This document shows, piece by piece, positions 1-4,923 of a DNA stretch of 5,315 nucleotides. The position numbers and the translations under genes were made by a program. Numbering within the stretch: position 1 is the first letter of the stretch; every line of letters begins with the position of its first letter. The stretch spans positions 1-5,315 of the forward strand of contig JAQTLI010000241.1 of assembly GCA_028714995.1 (NCBI GenBank), read 5' to 3'. Source of the DNA: Methylobacter sp. Lineage in GTDB: Bacteria > Pseudomonadota > Gammaproteobacteria > Methylococcales > Methylomonadaceae. The notes below the pieces were generated by a model. That model saw only the letters and a list, made by a program, of their open reading frames with translations, did no database searches and had not been told where the DNA came from.

Positions 1-2054
1 AGCAAATGGTCGCCCAGGCGAATAAATTTGCGGTTTATCTGGATGAGCGCTTGTTGTGGGTGCCAAGTTCTGAGCCTATTAGCATAGGTTACATTGCTGA
101 CCTGTATCATTCCACGAAATGGCTTTTGTCCCCGTTTAACTGGATAGCCTTGATTAAAGATACTGTTACGCTTGCATTCCATAAGCCTTTTTTGACTTTT
201 GTTGCGATACTGTTTTTTGTCGGCCTGCACTGGAGCAGAAACTGGGCAAAGTTACAATTAGCGGCTATCTCCGCTAAAGTTGAAAAAATTCATACGGATA
301 GTTTTTATTACACCTTAAGTGCCTTGGCATATACCTTAATTCTGGTATTACCGTTGCCATTGTTGTTTAGCTATCTGGGATGGTTTTTGAGTAGCGGCCT
401 TCAGGCGCAAGATTTTACTCAAGCCATCGGAGAAGGTTTGCAGGGGGCAGCACCTCCGCTGTTTTTCTTGCAGTTTTTATATCGCTTGTTTGCATCCGAT
501 GGTATAGCGCGTAAACATTTTCAATGGCAAAAAACCACAGCGAGTTTGTTGCGTAAGCAGATTGCCTGGCTACGGTTTATTGCGGTGCCGGCAGTATTTT
601 TGATTTCCAGTACTGGGGCTTCAAAATTTTCGGCCCATAGTGATAGTCTTGGCCGTCTGGCATTGATTCTTATTATGGTTGCAATGGCTGTTTTTGCGGG
701 TCGAGTGTTAAGACCTACCGGCGGATTATTGCATGGCTACATCAACAAAGATCCTGACGGATGGGTAGCCAGGTTGCGCTACGTCTGGTATTCGGCAGCA
801 ATCCTCATACCTGTAGTCATTATCGGCTTTGCTGTTGCTGGCTATTACTTGAGCGCACTGGAGTTGCAACAACAATTAATTGTCACGCTACGGTTAATCT
901 TCCTGACTATTATCATTCATGCCATGGTATTCCGCTGGTTAACGGTGGTCAACCGGCAGTTGGCTATAACAAATGCCAGACAAAAACGTAAAGCCGCCGC
1001 GTTTACCGAAAAGCATCTGGCAGGATCAGAAGATCCTGTGTTGCCTGTCGATGAACAGCAAATCGATATTCCTACAATCAATGCCCAAACCATAAAGCTG
1101 CTTAATGTTTTTATCGGCTTTACCTTGGTGGTCGGTTTCTGGATGATCTGGAAAAATATGCTGCCGGCTTTTTCATTTCTGGAACATATTGTGCTCTGGC
1201 AGCATCAGGTTAATGTTGATAATCAGGAAAGCTATCAACCGGTAACATTAACCAATCTCTTGTTGGCTGGATTGTATGTTTTTATTGCGGTAGTCTCGAT
1301 GCGAAATTTTCCCGGTGTTATGGAATTATTAGTATTCAGGCGTTTGTCGATAGAAGCGGGTGGCCGCTATGCAGTAAACCAGCTGGCAAAGTACATTATA
1401 TTTTCCATAGGTTTTATTGGCATGGCTAATGAGCTGGGCGGCAGCTGGTCTCAGGTGCAGTGGCTGGTTGCTGCCCTCAGTGTCGGGTTGGGTTTTGGTT
1501 TGCAGGAAATTTTCGCCAATATGGTATCGGGCATTATCCTGCTGTTTGAGCGCCCGATACGGGTCGGTGATACAGTAACCATAGGCACTATCACCGGTAA
1601 AGTCAGCCGTATTCAGATGCGCGCCACCACGCTTATAGACATGGATCAAAAAGACCTGATTGTGCCGAATAAAACCTTTATTACCAGTCAGCTTATCAAT
1701 TGGACTTTAAGCGATTCGGTAACCCGAGTGGTGATTCCTGTGGGCATTGCTTATGGTTCTGATATTGAGCTGGCGCATAAGGTTATGATTGATACGGTAC
1801 GATCAACGCCGCTGGTCCTAACAGAGCCAGAGCCGAGTGTGTTGTTGGTAGGTTTTGGCGAGAATGCCATGAATTTTTCGATTCGTATTTTTGTCAGCGA
1901 ACTGTCAAACCGATTGCCGGTTGCGCATGATCTACATATTCGACTTGAAAAAGCCTTGCGTGAACATAAGATAGAGATTCCTTTTCCGCAACGGGATATC
2001 CACGTCCGTTCTGTAACTCAAGAAAGTGCTGGAGCGCATCATGATACTCACTAA
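1..2054 (+). CDS. Large MscS-family mechanosensitive channel (MscK/MscM-like), 5'-truncated by window edge
   Basis: This is an inner-membrane channel that opens under membrane tension and releases solutes on osmotic downshock. The frame is open to the left edge (the first ATG is at 6, with a sense codon before it), so the true start is probably outside; MscK and MscM of E. coli are about 1,100 residues and about 680 are seen here. Counting from ATG 6, there are about ten hydrophobic segments (roughly 60-75, 103-128, 145-163, 190-202, 217-232, 260-283, 290-312, 365-382, 415-432, 461-475). The MscS pore helix follows at about 484-520, with a Gly/Ala-rich face (ALSVGLGFGLQEIFANMVSG) and then FERPIRVGD, which starts the cytoplasmic beta domain. 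The MscS C-terminal domain runs to about residue 668 (IPFPQRDIHVR). The missing part should hold the signal peptide and periplasmic domain. The family call is firm; MscK versus MscM cannot be decided. The stop codon directly abuts the greB remnant on the other strand. Confidence 0.93.
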   Translation, partial: QMVAQANKFAVYLDERLLWVPSSEPISIGYIADLYHSTKWLLSPFNWIALIKDTVTLAFHKPFLTFVAILFFVGLHWSRNWAKLQLAAISAKVEKIHTDSFYYTLSALAYTLILVLPLPLLFSYLGWFLSSGLQAQDFTQAIGEGLQGAAPPLFFLQFLYRLFASDGIARKHFQWQKTTASLLRKQIAWLRFIAVPAVFLISSTGASKFSAHSDSLGRLALILIMVAMAVFAGRVLRPTGGLLHGYINKDPDGWVARLRYVWYSAAILIPVVIIGFAVAGYYLSALELQQQLIVTLRLIFLTIIIHAMVFRWLTVVNRQLAITNARQKRKAAAFTEKHLAGSEDPVLPVDEQQIDIPTINAQTIKLLNVFIGFTLVVGFWMIWKNMLPAFSFLEHIVLWQHQVNVDNQESYQPVTLTNLLLAGLYVFIAVVSMRNFPGVMELLVFRRLSIEAGGRYAVNQLAKYIIFSIGFIGMANELGGSWSQVQWLVAALSVGLGFGLQEIFANMVSGIILLFERPIRVGDTVTIGTITGKVSRIQMRATTLIDMDQKDLIVPNKTFITSQLINWTLSDSVTRVVIPVGIAYGSDIELAHKVMIDTVRSTPLVLTEPEPSVLLVGFGENAMNFSIRIFVSELSNRLPVAHDLHIRLEKALREHKIEIPFPQRDIHVRSVTQESAGAHHDTH

Positions 2055-2385
2055 TCAGGGCTTGCTGTAATTGATGTCAACAACCGTATAGCGGCTTTTT
2101 TTAAGCTCGTTTCTAATGGCGACTTCATCATCAAAGGTTTTTTTAAGCAGCGCTTTTGCCAGGGGTGAATCGAGGCTGATGTATTATTTTTTAGGATCAC
2201 GTTCATCAGCCCCGACAATGCGGTAAGTGATTTCTTCACCAGCTTCATTTCCCAGCGTCACCCAGACGCTGAAAAAAATCCTGTCCTGATCTTCAAGGGG
2301 CTGTGAGACGATATTAAATATAGGCAGCCGTTTTTTCAGGTCATGGATGCGGCGGTCTGCCACGCAATTCCTTTTTACGATAAGT
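2055..2385 (-). pseudogene. greB: greB remnant: C-terminal half, with frameshift and internal stop
   Basis: Read on the minus strand, this is the C-terminal half of a GreB transcript-cleavage factor. The seen pieces are YRKKELR, then DRRIHDLKKRL, IFFSVWVTLGNEAG, YRIVGADERDP, YISLDSPLAKALL and a final INYSKP before TGA at 2057-2055. These match in order the GreB C-terminal domain (compare FFGAWVELEN, YRIVGSDEFDP and SPMARALI in the intact copy at 2708). Two lesions are visible. The spacing between LR and DRR is 4 nt (2358-2361) where 6 would keep frame, and an in-frame TAA lies at 2186-2184, between the DPKK and YIS blocks. The N-terminal coiled coil with the catalytic acidic tip is absent, since similarity stops near 2385. 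The gene cannot make a working GreB. It is convergent with the channel gene and shares no spacer with it. Its sequence differs clearly from the intact greB, so it is not a recent duplicate. Confidence 0.88.
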
Positions 2386-2690
2386 CACACGCAACAAGTT
2401 AAGACGTAATAAAATAACAGTTTACTTGGAAGCATACAGGCATAGACAAATTGACAATCAAACCGCTTGAACTAAATGAAAATGAGCGCTCTCTTCTGGA
2501 TACTCTTATTAAGAGAGGTGCCGATTGGCGAGAACGAGATAGAGCAGAAACCATCAGAATGTTTGCCGATGGTTTTTCGGTTAAAGAAGTTGCAGCAAAA
2601 TAAGGCTACAAACCCGAAGCGATTCGCGTTCGTCGGCGGAAGTGGCTTAAACAAGATTTTGCCAGCTTATATATGTTTATTAATGTGAAT
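2383..2690 (+). mobile_element. IS630-type element remnant between the two greB sequences
   Basis: GreB similarity of the minus-strand remnant stops at about 2385, and a transposase N-terminus begins at 2451, so the segment between is best read as the left part of an insertion sequence. A TA dinucleotide at 2381-2382 sits exactly at the break, which suits the TA target preference of IS630 elements. The 65 bases from 2386 to 2450 hold no gene. Neither end is proven: no inverted repeat can be matched because the right part of the element is missing. The right limit is set only by where the transposase-like translation fades, close to the greB ribosome binding site. Confidence 0.45.
2451..2672 (+). 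pseudogene. IS630-family transposase, N-terminal HTH fragment with nonsense codon
   Basis: Reading from TTG at 2451 gives blocks typical of the IS630-type helix-turn-helix N-terminus: RGADWRERDRAETIRMFADG, then FSVKEVAAK, a stop, GYKPEAIRVRRRKWLKQDF and ASL. The stop is TAA at 2601-2603 where the family usually has Gln (CAA or CAG), so one C-to-T change explains it. Homology ends about 24 residues after the stop, and the DDE catalytic part is absent, so no active transposase can be made. No ATG exists in this frame upstream, and TTG 2451 has no good ribosome binding site, so the start is uncertain. Read past the stop, the frame ends in a TGA at 2709-2711 that overlaps the greB ATG, probably by chance. 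This would be the DNA-binding domain that recognises the IS ends. Confidence 0.72.
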
Positions 2691-2695
2691 CAATC

Positions 2696-2701
2696 AAAGG
2701 G
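2696..2701 (+). promoter_or_regulatory. Ribosome binding site of intact greB
   Basis: AAAGGG lies six bases before the ATG at 2708, a standard Shine-Dalgarno distance. It fixes the greB start, which also matches the usual GreB N-terminus (a short leader followed by ITREGRTKLENEL). Confidence 0.65.
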
Positions 2702-2707
2702 TAAACG

Positions 2708-3193
2708 ATGACACCTGGGAATAATCTCATAACTCGTGAAGGTAGAACTAAATTAGAAAACGAGCTGGATTATCTTTGGCGAATAGAACGTAGAGCAGTA
2801 ACGCAATCCGTTACAGAAGCCGCAGCACATGGTGATCGTTCAGAAAATGCTGAGTACAAAGAAGGAAAGCGACGGTTAAGAGAAATCGACCGTCGAATTC
2901 GTTTTCTTACCAAGCGATTGGAAATTTTAATAGTTGTTGATTATTCACCCCAACAAGAAGGTAAAATCTTCTTTGGAGCCTGGGTAGAGCTTGAAAATGA
3001 ATCAGGGCAAATCGTACATTACCGAATAGTTGGCTCAGATGAATTTGATCCCCACAAAAAAGCGATTAGTATAAATTCTCCTATGGCCAGAGCTCTTATT
3101 GGAAAATCAGTTGACGATGAGGTAATTGTTGTGACTCCAGAAGGAAAAAAAGTGTGGTTTATAAATGCAATTCAATATAAACCTTTTGATTGA
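2708..3193 (+). CDS. greB: Transcription elongation factor GreB (intact)
   Basis: GreB binds the secondary channel of RNA polymerase and stimulates cleavage of backtracked RNA so that stalled complexes resume. The 161 residues match the family length (158 in E. coli). The N-terminal coiled coil spans about 10-75. Its tip carries GDRSENAEY (42-50), with the acidic pair D43 and E46 that coordinates the catalytic metal, followed by KRRLREIDRRIRFLTKRLE. The GreB-type linker VDYSPQQEGKIFFGAWVE (77-94) separates it from GreA, and the C-terminal FKBP-like domain carries YRIVGSDEFDP and SPMARALIGK. No key residue is missing. The ribosome binding site is good. The coding sequence looks richer in A and T than the channel gene and the cassettes, and it sits against an IS remnant and a dead greB in the opposite orientation. 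Acquisition from elsewhere or relocation is therefore likely, but this is inference. No strong promoter was found immediately upstream. Confidence 0.96.
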   Translation: MTPGNNLITREGRTKLENELDYLWRIERRAVTQSVTEAAAHGDRSENAEYKEGKRRLREIDRRIRFLTKRLEILIVVDYSPQQEGKIFFGAWVELENESGQIVHYRIVGSDEFDPHKKAISINSPMARALIGKSVDDEVIVVTPEGKKVWFINAIQYKPFD

Positions 3194-3202
3194 AGTTACT
3201 TA

Positions 3203-3218
3203 TAGAAAATAGTTTCTA
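3203..3218 (+). terminator. Short hairpin after greB, possible weak terminator
   Basis: TAGAAA and TTTCTA form a perfect six-pair stem with a four-base loop, ten bases after the greB stop, and a T-rich stretch (3221-3230) follows. The stem is entirely weak apart from one G-C pair, so termination would be inefficient. The call rests on position and symmetry only. Confidence 0.3.
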
Positions 3219-3251
3219 CATATTTTTATTAAAAAATACCTACTGACGTAT

Positions 3252-3335
3252 TTAACACGCTGATAGTGGTAAATTTTGGACGCTTTTTAACAGCCTCTGC
3301 AGCGGTGACGCGATTGGCTTTGCTTTTTCTGACAT
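3252..3335 (-). other. 27-codon ORF just beyond attC, possible remnant of the next cassette gene
   Basis: On the minus strand a GAGG motif lies four bases before an ATG at 3335. It opens a short frame (starting MSEKAKPIASPLQRLLKSVQ) that ends in TAA at 3254-3252. The ATG is about 26 bases past the end of the attC at 3361-3423, which is where the gene of the next cassette would start. It could be the 5' stub of a cassette gene cut off when the greB side was joined, a tiny real gene, or chance. The product is not recognised. The rest of the stretch from 3194 to 3360 is A/T-rich and holds nothing else I can support. Confidence 0.25.
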
Positions 3336-3360
3336 GACACCTCGCGAGACGGGAATATGA

Positions 3361-3423
3361 GGGCTAATGCTGAGCTAGGGGACGGCGCGCTTTTGCGCAG
3401 TCCCGGTTGAGCGCGGGTTAGAC
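3361..3423 (-). repeat. attC recombination site (short, aadA-like layout) after the alkylation-repair gene
   Basis: In the minus-strand direction the site starts with GTCTAAC (3423-3417), a perfect RYYYAAC box. It continues with an imperfect palindrome of two 22-base arms around AAAA, and ends with GCATTAGCC. The inner arms pair through GGGAC and GCGC blocks. Lengths and order (7+22+4+22+7) are close to the classic 60-base element of aadA cassettes, including a CTAGCTCAGC left-prime-like box. The terminal core is ATTAGCC instead of GTTRRRY, so the base at the crossover is changed. This may mark a worn or inactive site. The opposite orientation would give a perfect GTTAGAC, but the gene direction and the second site both favour minus. 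This is the 3' end of the repair-gene cassette. Confidence 0.65.
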
Positions 3424-4335
3424 CTTATCGGCGAAAACCAAAGGTAAAAGTAGCTCGGGTTCATGCTTGTTATTTTTGTTTTTTGCTGCGGCTCTAAGTT
3501 GGAGTGCAGCCTTATTCATTTTTTTGGCGGGATGCCGAAGTGCATGGCGGATGAGCCATTTCACCTCATTTGAAGCCCCGCTTAGCCAACGCTCACAAAT
3601 TCCAAATACTATTTCGGGGTGGTCTTTCGCAATATCGCCAAGATGGTTTGCGACACTGCGACGCACATAGAGGTCTTTATCATCTTTCAGGGCTTCGAGG
3701 ATTGGGAATACGGGGTCAGGATTAGCGATGAAGGCAGGAATCCGTGTTGCCCAAGGCAACCGGGCGCGCGTACCCTCCGAGCAAAGACGCCGGATGTGGG
3801 GGTTTGGATCAGATGTCCATTCAAGAAGACGCGATAGGGTGCGGTCTTGTTGCTGGATTAGGAATGGCCGTATGGAAAACTCCGCACTGAACCGTTTGGT
3901 GAGTTCATACTGCGCCCGCATAGAGATTTCAAACGGGTCTTGCCCACCATTTTCTCTTGACTCCAGACCATACTCAGCAACAAAACAAACGTGCGGCAGA
4001 TAAAAAAACACCGCCAGTCCGAGGTCATCCGTTCGAGTTAGTGGTGGGGTCAAGGAAGCTAGGATTATCTCGATGGCTGTCGCGTATTTCTCAGGCAGAT
4101 ATTGACGAAGCACCCTTGCCAGATGTTGACCTCGTCCCAGAATGCCAAGCGGCTCTAGATCATCCAACGCAACTTGGCGAAACGACTCTTCATCAAACTG
4201 CTGATGCACAAGCAATATATTGTGCGCCAGGCAATCAACCGCCTCTGGCCCAAGCAGGCACTTCAGTGGGATCCCCTTCTGAATGGAATTCGGCGCGACG
4301 GGAATGCGCGGTGAGTTTATTTTCGAAAAATTCAT
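3418..4335 (-). CDS. AlkC-like DNA alkylation repair protein (HEAT-repeat glycosylase family), cassette-borne
   Basis: This is a 305-residue protein of the AlkC/AlkD-type HEAT-repeat DNA glycosylase group. Known members remove positively charged alkylated bases such as 3-methyladenine in the cytoplasm. Recognisable blocks are IPLKCLLGPEAVDCLA (22-37), DLEPLGILGRGQHLARVLR (59-77), ELTKRFSAEFSIRPFL (144-159), then HEAT-like repeats SDPNPHIRRLCSEGTRARLP (175-194), KDDKDLYVRRSVANHLGDI (217-235) and VKWLIRHALRHPAKK (258-272). The tail is lysine/asparagine-rich and ends in the attC. The first 20 residues are not typical of the family and no ribosome binding site precedes ATG 4335, so the real start could lie inside. 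The ATG is nonetheless 22 bases from the preceding attC, a usual cassette distance. The stop TAA is supplied by the attC box. I see no frameshift. Family assignment is from recalled motifs; the exact lesion repaired is unknown. Confidence 0.85.
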   Translation of the reverse strand: MNFSKINSPRIPVAPNSIQKGIPLKCLLGPEAVDCLAHNILLVHQQFDEESFRQVALDDLEPLGILGRGQHLARVLRQYLPEKYATAIEIILASLTPPLTRTDDLGLAVFFYLPHVCFVAEYGLESRENGGQDPFEISMRAQYELTKRFSAEFSIRPFLIQQQDRTLSRLLEWTSDPNPHIRRLCSEGTRARLPWATRIPAFIANPDPVFPILEALKDDKDLYVRRSVANHLGDIAKDHPEIVFGICERWLSGASNEVKWLIRHALRHPAKKMNKAALQLRAAAKNKNNKHEPELLLPLVFADKV

Positions 4336-4357
4336 TCAGTGGTCAGAGAAATGGTAG

Positions 4358-4446
4358 GTATAACGTAAAGCTAACCGGGCGCGGCCCGGAAAGCTGAAAA
4401 ATAAAACCGCATTATAACCGCGCTCCGGTTAAGCGCAATGTTAGGC
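4358..4446 (-). repeat. attC recombination site between the membrane-protein and repair cassettes
   Basis: In the minus direction the order is GCCTAAC (perfect RYYYAAC, 4446-4440), a spacer, a left arm TTAACCGGAGCGCGG, a terminal loop of roughly 30 bases, a right arm CCGCGCCCGGTTAGC, a spacer and GTTATAC (4364-4358, one mismatch to GTTRRRY). The arms pair over GCTAACCGG and GCGCGG, but the first arm carries two unpaired extra bases (a T and an A). Such extrahelical bases in the L'' arm are a hallmark of attC and set which strand is recombined, and here they point to the minus orientation. The site is about 89 bp, within the normal attC range. Confidence 0.78.
4411..4438 (-). promoter_or_regulatory. 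Possible promoter inside attC, reading into the repair gene
   Basis: On the minus strand a perfect TATAAT (4416-4411) lies 16 bases after TTGCGC (4438-4433), which matches three of six bases of the -35 consensus. Transcription would start in the attC loop, about 70 bases before ATG 4335. The -35 is weak and the hexamer may be chance, but a promoter here would free the gene from dependence on a distant integron promoter. Confidence 0.3.
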
Positions 4447-4494
4447 AATGCGTGCATAATTGCAAGAGTTATCCCCCGACTCCAATTAATTGCC

Positions 4495-4815
4495 TCATTG
4501 TGGCCAGAAGCCCATTAACCCTGCAATCATCCATAGATTGATGCCAATAATGCCGAGCAAATAACGCCACCAAGTAAGGCGACCAGAAATGCCGATCCTG
4601 ATGAGGATTACAGCTAAAAGGAGAGCAAGCGCAAGCCCAAATTTGAACTGCCATACAAAATAGGAATCCGTGCTAATAAGTCCCACAGATGGGCCGATAA
4701 ATGCGCCGATGAGCGACAAGAAAATGGAGTTTCCAAGAGAAGGCAAAAACGCCATATGAAAATGCGTGACGCCATGAACGGTGCCGATTAATATTCCCAA
4801 GAACTCGCCGGGCAA
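4495..4815 (-). CDS. Small multi-pass membrane protein of unknown function, cassette-borne, probably 5'-truncated
   Basis: This is a strongly hydrophobic protein with about four membrane segments (roughly residues 5-15, 22-46, 54-73 and 80-103, counted from TTG 4815). It has polar turns with HFH near 18-20 and RLTWWR near 79-84, and it ends in GFWPQ. I do not recognise the family. The frame stays open upstream to a TAG at 4842-4840, adding PHHIFLVL, which looks like a continuing membrane helix. No ATG and no ribosome binding site precede the region; the only in-frame ATG is internal at about 4755. The natural start therefore seems lost, probably with the arrival of the neighbouring IS. The stop lies about 50 bases before the attC at 4446, as expected for a cassette. 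A TTG start at 4815 is possible but unsupported. Confidence 0.6.
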   Translation of the reverse strand: MPGEFLGILIGTVHGVTHFHMAFLPSLGNSIFLSLIGAFIGPSVGLISTDSYFVWQFKFGLALALLLAVILIRIGISGRLTWWRYLLGIIGINLWMIAGLMGFWPQ

Positions 4816-4923
4816 GAGAACCAGAAAAATGTGATGTGGCTACACTAAACCGGATACATTTATAAAATACTCTTATATAACTGATGTTACGCACTCGCCT
4901 CCCAAAAAGCGTATTATTTTGAA
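4816..4923. other. Junction between truncated cassette and IS, with no gene
   Basis: The cassette reading frame fades at 4840. The A/T-rich bases up to about 4880 match neither the cassette nor the transposase in any way I can see. ACTGATGTTACGCACTC at 4880-4896 is a plausible left terminus of the IS that encodes the transposase at 4924, but the matching right end is outside the window. GTGGCTACACTAAACCGGAT at 4835-4854 could instead be the end of another, older element. Confidence 0.35.

Larger units (their letters stand above)
3361..4839 (-). mobile_element. Integron gene-cassette array fragment (two cassettes, two attC), no integrase in window
   Basis: Two genes in the same direction are each followed by an attC-like site: the membrane protein, then 4446-4358, then the repair gene, then 3423-3361. 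Genes start shortly after the preceding site and end shortly before or inside the next one, as in integron cassettes. Cassette genes point away from attI, so an integrase would be expected to the right, where an IS now lies. The two attC sites are unlike in length and loop, as in arrays assembled from many sources and unlike the near-identical repeats of Vibrio-type arrays. With no intI visible, the region may be a cluster lacking an integrase. Confidence 0.68.

Noticed and set aside
1329..1649. 106-residue minus-strand ORF inside the channel gene
   Set aside because: It lies opposite the highly conserved MscS pore region and has no protein-like features of its own.
2087..2103. CCG-CGG mini-hairpin with seven T as a terminator for the channel gene
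   Set aside because: The stem is only three pairs, and the T run is the reverse of Lys codons in the greB remnant.
2051..2248. 65-residue minus-strand ORF starting with ATG 2248
   Set aside because: It is in another frame from the GreB-like translation of the same strand and has no recognisable content, so it is a shadow of the remnant.
2451..2478. TTGACA at 2451 as a promoter -35 box
   Set aside because: The best -10 at 16 bases (TAAATG) is poor, and the hexamer is better explained as the first codons of the transposase fragment.
2658..2686. TTGCCA ... TAATGT as the greB promoter
   Set aside because: Only partial matches in both boxes within A/T-rich DNA; not better than chance.
2476..2688. 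70-residue plus-strand ORF before greB
   Set aside because: It is out of frame with the IS630-type translation, which gives clear family motifs here; the ORF only appears long because that gene carries a stop.
3957..4397. 146-residue plus-strand ORF antisense to the repair gene and crossing the attC
   Set aside because: The composition is unlike a folded protein, it has no motifs, and it overlaps a well-supported coding gene and a recombination site.
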